Assembly (NCBI RefSeq): GCF_051014685.1
Contig: NW_027478520.1
Coordinates: 1,054,001 to 1,118,000, forward strand
From: Ptiloglossa arizonensis
Lineage: Eukaryota > Arthropoda > Insecta > Hymenoptera > Colletidae
Reading direction: 5' to 3'
Length of the DNA: 64,000 nt
Shown here one piece after another: positions 9,738-22,960 of this stretch; within the stretch, counting starts at the first letter, position 1, and every line of letters starts with the position of its first letter. The translations under genes were made by a program, and so were the position numbers. The notes below the pieces were generated by a model. That model ran no database searches and was not told where the DNA came from. It saw nothing but the letters and a program-made list of their open reading frames with translations.

Positions 9738-12553
9738 AAACTCGCCCGATTACAACGGTATGTGTATTTTTGCCCTAGGCCATACTTGTTATTGAATTCG
9801 AGTATCAGACTTGCGAAAATTTTGATGGTTTCTCAAGCATTCCTTAACTTCAAACTCCCATATCTCGCGAACGGATTGACGAACTCGAGAATTTCCTATT
9901 GCATCTGAAAGCAGAAACTCGCCCGATTTCAACGGTATGTGCATTTTTCCCCTAGGCCTTTGTAGTTATTGGTTTCGAGTATCAGACTTGCGAAAATTTT
10001 GATGGTTTCTCAAGCATTCCTTAACTTCAAACTCCCATATCTCGCGAACGGATTGACGAACTCGAGAATTTCCTATTGCATCTGAAAGCAGAAACTCGCC
10101 CGATTACAACGGTGTGTGTATTTTTGCCCTAGGCCATACTTGTTATTGGATTCGAGTATCAGACTTGCGAAAATTTTGATGGTTTCTCAAGCATTCCTTA
10201 ACTTCAAACTTCCATATCTCGCGAACGGATTGACGAACTCGAGAATTTCCTATTGCATCTGAAAGCAGAAACTCGCCCGATTACAACGGTATGTGTATTT
10301 TTGCCCTAGGCCATACTTGTTATTGGATTCGTGAATCAGACTTGCGAAAATTTTGATGGTTTCCCAAGCATTCCTTACCTTCAAACTCCCATATCTCGCG
10401 AACGGATTGACGAACTCGAGAAATTCCTGTTGCATCTGAAAGCAGAAACTCGCCCGATTACAACGGTATGTGTATTTTTCCCCTAGGGCATTGTAGTTAT
10501 TGGTTTCTAGCATCGGAATTCTGAAAATTTTGATGGTTTCACAACCATTCCTTAACTTCAAACTCCCATATCTCGCGAATGGAATGACGAACTCGAGAAA
10601 TTCCTGTTGCATCTGAAAGTGGAGACTCGCCCGATTACAATGGTATGCGCATCTTTGCCCTAGGCCATAGTTGTTATTGGTTTCGATTATCAGACTTGCG
10701 AAAATTTTGATGGTTTCTCAACCATTCCTTAACTTCAAACTCCCATATCTTGCGAACGGATTGACGAACTCGAGAAATTCCTGTTGCATCTGAAAGCAGA
10801 AACTCGCCCGATTACAACGGTATGTGTATTTTTCCCCTAGGGCATTGTAGTCATTGGTTTCTAGCATCAGAATTGCGAAAATTTTGATGGTTTCTCAACC
10901 ATTCCTTAACTTCAAACACCCATATCTCGCGAACGGAATGACGAACTCGAGAATTTCCTATTGCATCTGAAAGCAGAAACTCGCCCGATTACAACGGTGC
11001 GTGTATTTTTCCCCAAGGCCTTTGTAGTTATTAGCTTCGAGTATCAGACTTGCGATAATTTTGATGGTTTCTCTAGCATTCCTTAACTTCAAACTCCCAT
11101 ATCTCGCGAACGGATTGACGAACTCGAGAATTTCCTATTGCATCTGAAAGCAGAAACTCGCCCGATTACAACGGTACGTGTATTTTTGCCCTAGGCCATA
11201 GTAGTTAATGGTTTCGAGTATCAGACTTGCGAAAATTTTGATGGTTTCTCAAGCATTCCATAACTTCTAACTCCCATATCTCGCGAACGGAATGACGAAC
11301 TCGAGAATTTCCTGTTGCATCTGAAAGCAGAAACTCGCCCGATTACAACGGTATGTGTATTTTTGCCCTAGGCCATACATGTTATTGGATTCGAGTATCA
11401 GACTTGCGAAAATTTTGATGGTTTCTCGAGCATTCCTTAACTTCAAACTCCCATATCTAGCGAACGGATTGACGAACTCGAGAATTTCCTATTGCATCTG
11501 AAAGCAGAAACTCGCCCGATTTCAACGGTATGTGCATTTTTCCCATATGCCTTTGTAGTTATTGGTTTCGAGTATCAGACTTGCTAAAATTTTGATGGTT
11601 TCTCAAGCATTCCTTAACTTCAAACTCCCATATCTCGCGAACGGATTGACGATCTCGAGAAATTCCTAATGCATCTGAAGGCAGAAACTCGCCCGATTAC
11701 AACGGTACGTGTATTTTTGCCCTAGGCCATAGTAGTTATTGGTTTCGAGTATCAGACTTGCGAAAATTGTAATGGTTTCTCAACTATTCCTTAACTTCAA
11801 ACTCCCATATCTCGCGAACGGATTGACGAACTCGAGAATTTCCTATTGCATATGAAAGCAGAAACTCGACCGATTACAACGGTAAGTGTATTTTTCCCCA
11901 AGGCCTTTGTAGTTATTGGCTTCGAGTATCAGACTTGCGATAATTTTGATGGTTTCTCAAGCATTCCTTAACTTCAAACTCCCATTTCTCGCGAACGGAT
12001 TGACGAACTCGAGAAATTCCTGTTGCATCTGACAGCAGAAACTCGCCCGATTACAACGGTATGTGTATTTTTCCCCTAGGCCATTGTAGTTATTGGTCTC
12101 GAGTATCAGACTTGCGAAAATTTTGATGGTTTCTCAACCATTCCTTAACTTCAAACTCCCATATCTCGCGAACGGATTGACGAACTCGAGAATTTCCTAT
12201 TGCATCTGAAAGCAGAAACTCGCCCGATTTCAACGGTATGTGCATTTTTCCCCTAGGCCTTTGTAGTTATTGGTTTCGAGTATCAGACTTGCGAAAATTT
12301 TGATGGTTTCTCAAGCATTCCTTAACTTCAAACTCCCATATCTCGCGAACGGATTGACGAACTCGAGAATTTCCTATTGCATCTGAAAGCAGAAACTCGC
12401 CCGATTACAACGGCACGTGTATTTTTGACCTAGGCCATTCCAGTTATTGGTTTCGAGTATCAGACTTGCGAAAATTTTGATGGTTTCTCAATCATTCCTT
12501 AACTTCAAACTTTCACATCTCGCGAACGGATTGACGAACTCGAGAATTTCCTA

Positions 12554-15500
12554 TTGCATCTGAAAGCAGAAACTCGCCCGATTACAACGGTATGTGTATT
12601 TTTCCCCTAGGGCATTGTAGTTATTGGTTTCTAGCATCGGAATTGCGAAAATTTTGATGGTTTCACAACCATTCCTTAAATTCAATCTCCCATATCTCGC
12701 GAATGGAATGACGAACTCGAGAAATTCCTTTTGCATCTGAAAGTGGAGACTCGCCCGATTACAAAGGTATGCGCATCTTTGCCCTAGGCCATAGTTGTTA
12801 CTGGTTTCGATTATCAGACTTGCGAAAATTTTGATGGTTTCTCAACCATTCCTTAACTTCAAACTCCCATATCTCGCGAACGGATTGACGAACTCGAGAA
12901 ATTCCTGTTGCATCTGAAAGCAGAAACTCGCCCGATTACAACGGTATGTGTATTTTTCCCCTAGGGCATTGTAGTCATTGGTTTCTAGCATCAGAATTGC
13001 GAAAATTTTGATGGTTTCTCAACCATTCCTTAACTTCAAACTCCCATATCTCGTGAACGGAATGACGAACTCGAGAAGCTCCTGTTGCATCTGAAAGCAG
13101 AAACTCGCCCGATTATAACGGTATGTGTATTTTTCCCCTAGGCCATTGTAGTTATTGGTTTCGAGTATCAGACTTGCGAAAATTTTGATGGTTTCTCAAT
13201 CATTCCTTAACTTCAAACTTCCATACCTCGCGAACGGATTGACGAACTCGAGAATTTCCTATTGCATCTGAAAGCAGAAACTCGCCCGATTACAACGGTA
13301 TGTGTATTTTTGCCCTAGGCCATACTTGTTATTGAATTCGAGTATCAGACTTGCGAAAATTTTGATGGTTTCTCAAGCATTCCTTAACTTCAAACTCCCA
13401 TATCTCGCGAACGGATTGACGAACTCGAGAATTTCCTATTGCATCTGAAAGCAGAAACTCGCCCGATTTCAACGGTATGTGCATTTTTCCCCTAGGCCTT
13501 TGTAGTTATTGGTTTCGAGTATCAGACTTGCGAAAATTTTGATGGTTTCTCAAGCATTCCTTAACTTCAAACTCCCATATCTCGCGAACGGATTGACGAA
13601 CTCGAGAATTTCCTATTGCATCTGAAAGCAGAAACTCGCCCGATTACAACGGTGTGTGTATTTTTGCCCTAGGCCATACTTGTTATTGGATTCGAGTATC
13701 AGACTTGCGAAAATTTTGATGGTTTCTCAAGCATTCCTTAACTTCAAACTTCCATATCTCGCGAACGGATTGACGAACTCGAGAATTTCCTATTGCATCT
13801 GAAAGCAGAAACTCGCCCGATTACAACGGTATGTGTATTTTTGCCCTAGGCCATACTTGTTATTGGATTCGTGAATCAGACTTGCGAAAATTTTGATGGT
13901 TTCCCAAGCATTCCTTACCTTCAAACTCCCATATCTCGCGAACGGATTGACGAACTCGAGAAATTCCTGTTGCATCTGAAAGCAGAAACTCGCCCGATTA
14001 CAACGGTATGTGTATTTTTCCCCTAGGGCATTGTAGTTATTGGTTTCTAGCATCGGAATTCTGAAAATTTTGATGGTTTCACAACCATTCCTTAACTTCA
14101 AACTCCCATATCTCGCGAATGGAATGACGAACTCGAGAAATTCCTGTTGCATCTGAAAGTGGAGACTCGCCCGATTACAATGGTATGCGCATCTTTGCCC
14201 TAGGCCATAGTTGTTATTGGTTTCGATTATCAGACTTGCGAAAATTTTGATGGTTTCTCAACCATTCCTTAACTTCAAACTCCCATATCTTGCGAACGGA
14301 TTGACGAACTCGAGAAATTCCTGTTGCATCTGAAAGCAGAAACTCGCCCGATTACAACGGTATGTGTATTTTTCCCCTAGGGCATTGTAGTCATTGGTTT
14401 CTAGCATCAGAATTGCGAAAATTTTGATGGTTTCTCAACCATTCCTTAACTTCAAACACCCATATCTCGCGAACGGAATGACGAACTCGAGAATTTCCTA
14501 TTGCATCTGAAAGCAGAAACTCGCCCGATTACAACGGTGCGTGTATTTTTCCCCAAGGCCTTTGTAGTTATTAGCTTCGAGTATCAGACTTGCGATAATT
14601 TTGATGGTTTCTCTAGCATTCCTTAACTTCAAACTCCCATATCTCGCGAACGGATTGACGAACTCGAGAATTTCCTATTGCATCTGAAAGCAGAAACTCG
14701 CCCGATTACAACGGTACGTGTATTTTTGCCCTAGGCCATAGTAGTTAATGGTTTCGAGTATCAGACTTGCGAAAATTTTGATGGTTTCTCAAGCATTCCA
14801 TAACTTCTAACTCCCATATCTCGCGAACGGAATGACGAACTCGAGAATTTCCTGTTGCATCTGAAAGCAGAAACTCGCCCGATTACAACGGTATGTGTAT
14901 TTTTGCCCTAGGCCATACATGTTATTGGATTCGAGTATCAGACTTGCGAAAATTTTGATGGTTTCTCGAGCATTCCTTAACTTCAAACTCCCATATCTAG
15001 CGAACGGATTGACGAACTCGAGAATTTCCTATTGCATCTGAAAGCAGAAACTCGCCCGATTTCAACGGTATGTGCATTTTTCCCATATGCCTTTGTAGTT
15101 ATTGGTTTCGAGTATCAGACTTGCTAAAATTTTGATGGTTTCTCAAGCATTCCTTAACTTCAAACTCCCATATCTCGCGAACGGATTGACGATCTCGAGA
15201 AATTCCTAATGCATCTGAAGGCAGAAACTCGCCCGATTACAACGGTACGTGTATTTTTGCCCTAGGCCATAGTAGTTATTGGTTTCGAGTATCAGACTTG
15301 CGAAAATTGTAATGGTTTCTCAACTATTCCTTAACTTCAAACTCCCATATCTCGCGAACGGATTGACGAACTCGAGAATTTCCTATTGCATATGAAAGCA
15401 GAAACTCGACCGATTACAACGGTAAGTGTATTTTTCCCCAAGGCCTTTGTAGTTATTGGCTTCGAGTATCAGACTTGCGATAATTTTGATGGTTTCTCAA

Positions 15501-15916
15501 GCATTCCTTAACTTCAAACTCCCATTTCTCGCGAACGGATTGACGAACTCGAGAAATTCCTGTTGCATCTGACAGCAGAAACTCGCCCGATTACAACGGT
15601 ATGTGTATTTTTCCCCTAGGCCATTGTAGTTATTGGTCTCGAGTATCAGACTTGCGAAAATTTTGATGGTTTCTCAACCATTCCTTAACTTCAAACTCCC
15701 ATATCTCGCGAACGGATTGACGAACTCGAGAATTTCCTATTGCATCTGAAAGCAGAAACTCGCCCGATTTCAACGGTATGTGCATTTTTCCCCTAGGCCT
15801 TTGTAGTTATTGGTTTCGAGTATCAGATTTGCGAAAATTTTGATGGTTTCTCAAGCATTCCTTAACTTCAAACTCCCATATCTCGCGAACGGATTGACGA
15901 ACTCGAGAATTTCCTA
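12554..15916 (+). repeat. 20-monomer HOR, copy 3 (19 of 20 monomers)
   Basis: Aligned line by line with copy 2, I found one substitution at 13,226 (CATACCTCG for CATATCTCG) and one at 15,828 (CAGATTTGCG for CAGACTTGCG). From 15,917 the sequence stops matching. The copy is 3,363 bp, exactly 19 monomers, so the break falls in the same phase of the repeat and fits unequal exchange between monomers. After the break the array resumes as the part found 708 bp earlier (TAATGCATGTGAAGGCAG). Confidence 0.93.
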
Positions 15917-18231
15917 ATGCATGTGAAGGCAGAAACTCGCCCGATTACAACGGTACGTGTATTTTTGCCCTAGGCCATAGTAGTTATTGGTTTCGAGTAT
16001 CAGACTTGCGAAAATTGTAATGGTTTCTCAACCATTCCTTAACTTCAAACTCCCATATCTCGCGAACGGATTGACGAACTCGAGAATTTCCTATTGCATA
16101 TGAAAGCAGAAACTCGACCGATTACAACGGTAAGTGTATTTTTCCCCAAGGCCTTTGTAGTTATTGGCTTCGAGTATCAGACTTGCGATAATTTTGATGG
16201 TTTCTCAAGCATTCCTTAACTTCAAACTCCCATTTCTCGCGAACGGATTGACGAACTCGAGAATTTCCTATTGCATCTGAAAGCAGAAACTCGCCCGATT
16301 TCAACGGTATGTGCATTTTTCCCCTAGGCCTTTGTAGTTATTGGTTTCGAGTATCAGACTTGCGAAAATTTTGATGGTTTCTCAAGCATTCCTTAACTTC
16401 AAACTCCCATATCTCGCGAACGGATTGACGAACTCGAGAATTTCCTATTGCATCTGAAAGCAGAAACTCGCCCGATTACAACGGCACGTGTATTTTTGAC
16501 CTAGGCCATTCCAGTTATTGGTTTCGAGTATCAGACTTGCGAAAATTTTGATGGTTTCTCAATCATTCCTTAACTTCAAACTTTCACATCTCGCGAACGG
16601 ATTGACGAACTCGAGAATTTCCTATTGCATCTGAAAGCAGAAACTCGCCCGATTACAACGGTATGTGTATTTTTGCCCTTGGCCATACTTGTTATTGAAT
16701 TCGAGTATCAGACTTGCGAAAATTTTGATGGTTTCTCAAGCATTCCTTAACTTCAAACTCCCATATCTCGCGAACGGATTGACGAACTCGAGAATTTCCT
16801 ATTGCATCTGAAAGCAGAAACTCGCCCGATTACAACGGTGTGTGTATTTTTGCCCTAGGCCATACTTGTTATTGGATTCGAGTATCAGACTTGCGAAAAT
16901 TTTGATGGTTTCTCAAGCATTCCTTAACTTCAAACTTCCATATCTCGCGAACGGATTGACGAACTCGAGAATTTCCTATTGCATCTGAAAGCAGAAACTC
17001 GCCCGATTACAACGGTATGTGTATTTTTGCCCTAGGCCATACTTGTTATTGGATTCGTGAATCAGACTTGCGAAAATTTTGATGGTTTCTCAATCATTCC
17101 TTAACTTCAAACTTTCACATCTCGCGAACGGATTGACGAACTCGAGAATTTCCTATTGCATCTGAAAGCAGAAACTCGCCCGATTTCAACGGTATGTGCA
17201 TTTTTCCCCTAGGCCTTTGTAGTTATTGGATTCGAGTATCAGACTTGCGAAAATTTTGATGGTTTCTCAAGCATTCCTTAACTTCAAACTTCCATATCTC
17301 GCGAACGGATTGACGAACTCGAGAATTTCCTATTGCATCTGAAAGCAGAAACTCGCCCGATTACAACGGTATGTGTATTTTTGCCCTAGGCCATAGTAGT
17401 TATTGGTTTCGAGTATCAGACTTGCGAAAATTGTAATGGTTTCTCAACTATTCCTTAACTTCAAACTCCCATATCTCGCGAACGGATTGACGAACTCGAG
17501 AATTTCCTATTGCATATGAAAGCAGAAACTCGACCGATTACAACGGTAATTGTATTTTTCCCCAAGGCCTTTGTAGTTATTGGCTTCGAGTGTCAGACTT
17601 GCGATAATTTTGATGGTTTCTCAAGCATTCCTTAACTTCAAACTCCCATTTCTCTCGAACGGATTGACGAACTCGAGAAATTCCTGTTGCATCTGACAGC
17701 AGAAACTCTCCCGATTACAACGGTATGTGTATTTTTCCCCTAGGCCATTGTAGTTATTGGTCTCGAGTATCAGACTTGCGAAAATTTTGATGGTTTCTCA
17801 ACCATTCCTTAACTTCAAACTCCCATATCTCGCGAACGGATTGACGAACTCGAGAATTTACTATTGCATCTGAAAGCAGAAACTCGCCCGATTTCAACGG
17901 TATGTGCATTTTTCCCCTAGGCCTTTGTAGTTATTGGTTTCGAGTATCAGACTTGCGAAAATTTTGATGGTTTCTCAAGCATTCCATAACTTCTAACTCC
18001 CATATCTCGCGAACGGAATGACGAACTCGAGAATTTCCTGTTGCATCTGAAAGCAGGAACTCGCCCGATTACAACGGTATGTGTATTTTTGCCCTAGGCC
18101 ATACATGTTATTGGATTCGAGTATCAGACTTGCGAAAATTTTGATGGTTTCTCAAGCATTCCTTAACTTCAAACTCCCATATCTAGCGAACGGATTGACG
18201 AACTCGAGAATTTCCTATTGCATCTGAAAGC
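15917..18231 (+). repeat. Shuffled fragments of the 20-monomer HOR
   Basis: About 13 monomers, each recognisable from the 3,540-bp HOR but out of order. For example 15,917-16,258 matches 15,209-15,550 (four monomers back) and then jumps to the GAATTTCCTATTGC monomer followed by CGATTTCAACGG. CTTTCACATC occurs twice (near 16,580 and 17,110), the second next to a GTGAATCAG monomer it does not follow in the HOR. This is the pattern left by repeated unequal exchanges. Confidence 0.75.
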
Positions 18232-19293
18232 AGAAACTCGCCCGATTTCAACGGTATGTGCATTTTTCCCATATGCCTTTGTAGTTATTGGTTTCGAGTA
18301 TCAGACTTGCTAAAATTTTGACGGTTTCTCAAGCATTCCTTAACTTCAAACTCCCATATCTCGCGAACGGATTGACGATCTCGAGAAATTCCTAATGCAT
18401 CTGAAGGCAGAAACTCGCCCGATTACAACGGTACGTGTATTTTTGCCCTAGGCCATAGTAGTTATTGGTTTCGAGTATCAGACTTGCGAAAATTGTAATG
18501 GTTTCTCAACTATTCCTTAACTTCAAACTCCCATATCTCGCGAACGGATTGACGAACTCGAGAATTTCCTATTGCATATGAAAGCAGAAACTCGACCGAT
18601 TACAACGGTAAGTGTATTTTTCCCCAAGGCCTTTGTAGTTATTGGCTTCGAGTGTCAGACTTGCGATAATTTTGATGGTTTCTCAAGCATTCCTTAACTT
18701 CAAACTCCCATTTCTCGCGAACGGATTGACGAACTCGAGAAATTCCTGTTGCATCTGACAGCAGAAACTCGCCCGATTACAACGGTATGTGTATTTTTCC
18801 CCTAGGCCATTGTAGTTATTGGTCTCGAGTATCAGACTTGCGAAAATTTTGATTGTTTCTCAACCATTCCTTAACTTCAAACTCCCATATCTCGCGAACG
18901 GATTGACGAACTCGAGAATTTCCTATTGCATCTGAAAGCAGAAACTCGCCCGATTTCAACGGTATGTGCATTTTTCCCCTAGGCCTTTGTAGTTATTGGT
19001 TTCGAGTATCAGACTTGCGAAAATTTTGATGGTTTCTCAAGCATTCCTTAACTCTAAACTCCCATATCTCGCGAACGGATTGACGAACTCGAGAATTTCC
19101 TAATGCATGTGAAGGCAGAAACTCGCCCGATTACAACGGTACGTGTATTTTTGCCCTAGGCCATAGTAGTTATTGGTTTCGAATAACAGACTTGCGAAAA
19201 TTGTAATGGTTTCTCAACCATTCCTTAACTTCAAACTCCCATTTCTCGCGAACGGATTGACGAACTCGAGAAATTCCTGTTGCATCTGAAAGC
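18232..19293 (+). repeat. 6-monomer tandem duplication (1,062 bp), copy 1
   Basis: Six monomers derived from the 20-monomer HOR: CCCATATGCC with CTTGCTAAAATTTTGACGG, GAAGGCAG, GCATATGAAAG with GGTAAGTG, GAGTGTCAG with GCGATAATTTT, CTGACAGCAG with GGTCTCGAG and TTTTGATTGTTTC, and ACTCTAAACTCC. The ATATGCC word at 18,271 recurs at 19,333 (6 x 177). Confidence 0.85.
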
Positions 19294-20355
19294 AGAAACT
19301 CGCCCGATTTCAACGGTATGTGCATTTTTCCCATATGCCTTTGTAGTTATTGGTTTCGAGTATCAGACTTGCTAAAATTTTGACGGTTTCTCAAGCATTC
19401 CTTAACTTCAAACTCCCATATCTCGCGAACGGATTGACGATCTCGAGAAATTCCTAATGCATCTGAAGGCAGAAACTCGCCCGATTACAACGGTACGTGT
19501 ATTTTTGCCCTAGGCCATAGTAGTTATTGGTTTCGAGTATCAGACTTGCGAAAATTGTAATGGTTTCTCAACTATTCCTTAACTTCAAACTCCCATATCT
19601 CGCGAACGGATTGACGAACTCGAGAATTTCCTATTGCATATGAAAGCAGAAACTCGACCGATTACAACGGTAAGTGTATTTTTCCCCAAGGCCTTTGTAG
19701 TTATTGGCTTCGAGTGTCAGACTTGCGATAATTTTGATGGTTTCTCAAGCATTCCTTAACTTCAAACTCCCATTTCTCGCGAACGGATTGACGAACTCGA
19801 GAAATTCCTGTTGCATCTGACAGCAGAAACTCGCCCGATTACAACGGTATGTGTATTTTTCCCCTAGGCCATTGTAGTTATTGGTCTCGAGTATCAGACT
19901 TGCGAAAATTTTGATTGTTTCTCAACCATTCCTTAACTTCAAACTCCCATATCTCGCGAACGGATTGACGAACTCGAGAATTTCCTATTGCATCTGAAAG
20001 CAGAAACTCGCCCGATTTCAACGGTATGTGCATTTTTCCCCTAGGCCTTTGTAGTTATTGGTTTCGAGTATCAGACTTGCGAAAATTTTGATGGTTTCTC
20101 AAGCATTCCTTAACTCTAAACTCCCATATCTCGCGAACGGATTGACGAACTCGAGAATTTCCTAATGCATGTGAAGGCAGAAACTCGCCCGATTACAACG
20201 GTACGTGTATTTTTGCCCTAGGCCATAGTAGTTATTGGTTTCGAATAACAGACTTGCGAAAATTGTAATGGTTTCTCAACCATTCCTTAACTTCAAACTC
20301 CCATTTCTCGCGAACGGATTGACGAACTCGAGAAATTCCTGTTGCATCTGAAAGC
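19294..20355 (+). repeat. 6-monomer tandem duplication (1,062 bp), copy 2
   Basis: Second copy, including the private variants TTTTGACGG, GAGTGTCAG, GATTGTTTCTC, ACTCTAAACTCC and TTCGAATAACAG (19,181 and 20,243). After about 20,355 the array continues with a CCCCTAGGGCATTG monomer rather than starting a third 1,062-bp unit. Confidence 0.85.
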
Positions 20356-20664
20356 AGAAACTCGCCCGATTACAACGGTATGTGTATTTTTCCCCTAGGG
20401 CATTGTAGTTATTGGTTTCTAGCATCGGAATTGCGAAAATTTTGATGGTTTCACAAACATTCCTTAACTTCAAACTCCCATATCTCGCGAATGGAATGAC
20501 GAACTCGAGAAATTCCTGTTGCATCTGAAAGTGGAGACTCGCCCGATTACAAAGGTATGCGCATCTTTGCCCTAGGCCATAGTTGTTATTGGTTTCGATT
20601 ATCAGACTTGCGAAAATTTTGATGGTTTCTCAACCATTCCTTAACTTCAAACTCCCATATCTCG
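19780..20664 (+). repeat. 5-monomer tandem duplication (885 bp), copy 1
   Basis: Five monomers from CTGACAGCAG with TTTTGATTG through GAATAACAG (20,243) to CATCGGAATTGCG with GGTTTCACAAACATTCC, then CTGAAAGTGGAGACTCG and GGTATGCGCATC. It overlaps copy 2 of the 1,062-bp unit, so it arose after or across that duplication. Confidence 0.82.
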
Positions 20665-21592
20665 CGAACGGATTGACGAACTCGAGAAATTCCTGTTGCA
20701 TCTGACAGCAGAAACTCGCCCGATTACAACGGTATGTGTATTTTTCCCCTAGGCCATTGTAGTTATTGGTCTCGAGTATCAGACTTGCGAAAATTTTGAT
20801 TGTTTCTCAACCATTCCTTAACTTCAAACTCCCATATCTCGCGAACGGATTGACGAACTCGAGAATTTCCTATTGCATCTGAAAGCAGAAACTCGCCCGA
20901 TTTCAACGGTATGTGCATTTTTCCCCTAGGCCTTTGTAGTTATTGGTTTCGAGTATCAGACTTGCGAAAATTTTGATGGTTTCTCAAGCATTCCTTAACT
21001 CTAAACTCCCATATCTCGCGAACGGATTGACGAACTCGAGAATTTCCTAATGCATGTGAAGGCAGAAACTCGCCCGATTACAACGGTACGTGTATTTTTG
21101 CCCTAGGCCATAGTAGTTATTGGTTTCGAATAACAGACTTGCGAAAATTGTAATGGTTTCTCAACCATTCCTTAACTTCAAACTCCCATTTCTCGCGAAC
21201 GGATTGACGAACTCGAGAAATTCCTGTTGCATCTGAAAGCAGAAACTCGCCCGATTACAACGGTATGTGTATTTTTCCCCTAGGGCATTGTAGTTATTGG
21301 TTTCTAGCATCGGAATTGCGAAAATTTTGATGGTTTCACAAACATTCCTTAACTTCAAACTCCCATATCTCGCGAATGGAATGACGAACTCGAGAAATTC
21401 CTGTTGCATCTGAAAGTGGAGACTCGCCCGATTACAAAGGTATGCGCATCTTTGCCCTAGGCCATAGTTGTTATTGGTTTCGATTATCAGACTTGCGAAA
21501 ATTTTGATGGTTTCTCAACCATTCCTTAACTTCAAACTCCCATATCTCGCGAACGGATTGACGAACTCGAGAAATTCCTGTTGCATCTGAAA
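20665..21592 (+). repeat. 5-monomer tandem duplication (885 bp), copy 2
   Basis: Repeats 19,780-20,664 with the same variants (GAATAACAG at 21,128, GGTTTCACAAACATTCC) and runs on to about 21,592, where CTGAAAGCAG replaces CTGACAGCAG. Confidence 0.82.
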
Positions 21593-22960
21593 GCAGAAAC
21601 TCGCCCGATTACAACGGTATGTGTATTTTTCCCCTAGGGCATTGTAGTCATTGGTTTCTAGCATCAGAATTGCGAAAATTTTGATGGTTTCTCAACCATT
21701 CCTTAACTTCAAACTCCCATATCTCGCGAACGGAATGACGAACTCGAGAATTTCCTATTGCATCTGAAAGCAGAAACTCGCCCGATTACAACGGTGCGTG
21801 TATTTTTCCCCAAGGCCTTTGTAGTTATTAGCTTCGAGTATCAGACTTGCGATAATTTTGATGGTTTCTCTAGCATTCCTTAACTTCAAACTCCCATATC
21901 TCGCGAACGGATTGACGAACTCGAGAATTTCCTATTGCATCTGAAAGCAGAAACTCGCCCGATTACAACGGTACGTGTATTTTTGCCCTAGGCCATAGTA
22001 GTTAATGGTTTCGAGTATCAGACTTGCGAAAATTTTGATGGTTTCTCAAGCATTCCATAACTTCTAACTCCCATATCTCGCGAACGGAATGACGAACTCG
22101 AGAATTTCCTGTTGCATCTGAAAGCAGAAACTCGCCCGATTACAACGGTATGTGTATTTTTGCCCTAGGCCATACATGTTATTGGATTCGAGTATCAGAC
22201 TTGCGAAAATTTTGATGGTTTCTCAAGCATTCCTTAACTTCAAACTCCCATATATAGCGAACGGATTGACGAACTCGAGAATTTCCTATTGCATCTGAAA
22301 GCAGAAACTCGCCCGATTTCAACGGTATGTGCATTTTTCCCATATGCCTTTGTAGTTATTGGTTTCGAGTATCAGACTTGCTAAAATTTTGATGGTTTCT
22401 CACGCATTCCTTAACTTCAAACTCCCATATCTCGAGAACGGATTGACGATCTCGAGAAATTCCTAATGCATCTGAAGGCAGAAACTCGCCCGATTACAAC
22501 GGTACGTGTATTTTTGCCCTAGGCCATAGTAGTTATTCGTTTCGAGTATCAGACTTGCGATAATTTTGATGGTTTCTCAAGCATTCCTTAACTTCAAACT
22601 CCCATTTCTCGCGAACGGATTGACGAACTCGAGAAATTCCTGTTGCATCTGACAGCAGAAACTCGCCCGATTACAACGGTATGTGTATTTTTCCCCTAGG
22701 CCATTGTAGTTATTGGTCTCGAGTATCAGACTTGCGAAAATTTTGATGGTTTCTCAACCATTCCTTAACTTCAAACTCCCATATCTCGCGAACGGATTGA
22801 CGAACTCGAGAATTTCCTATTGCATCTGAAAGCAGAAACTCGCCCGATTTCAACGGTATGTGCATTTTTCCCCTAGGCCTTTGTAGTTATTGGTTTCGAG
22901 TATCAGACTTGCGAAAATTTTGATGGTTTCTCAACCATTCCTTAACTTCAAACTCCCATA
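21575..22960 (+). repeat. 14-monomer block, copy 1, lacking one monomer
   Basis: 21,575-22,557 matches 24,053-25,035 at 2,478 bp (14 x 177). From GATAATTTT at 22,559 the partner moves to 25,214 (2,655 bp, 15 x 177), so one monomer is missing here. The junction lies inside a hybrid monomer with GTTATTCGTTTCGAG at about 22,530-22,560. The material is again the 20-monomer HOR set: GTAGTCATTGG, GTGCGTG, GTTAATGG, CATACATG, CCCATATGCC. Confidence 0.8.

Larger units (their letters stand above)
9014..12553 (+). repeat. 20-monomer HOR (3,540 bp), copy 2
   Basis: Complete HOR unit of 20 x 177 bp. Diagnostic monomers in order include CGATTATCAG, GTAGTCATTGG with TCTAGCATC, CTCGTGAACGG with GAAGCTCCTG, GAATTCGAG, GGATTCGTGAATCAG with TTCCCAAGC, CATCGGAATTCTG, GTGCGTG with CCCCAAGGCC, GTTAATGG, CATACATG, ATATCTAGCG, CCCATATGCC with CTTGCTAAAATT, GCATATGAAAG, GGTCTCGAG, and CTTTCACATC. 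Copy 3 repeats this order with almost no change. Confidence 0.93.

Noticed and set aside
10250..10612. 120-codon open frame on the minus strand, with near-identical copies at 13,790-14,152 and 22,994-23,356
   Set aside because: It is two satellite monomers read in frame with a 59-residue period; it opens only where a substitution removes the monomer's usual TGA. It has no domain, its start is an ATG that occurs in most monomers, and it shows no sign of selection.
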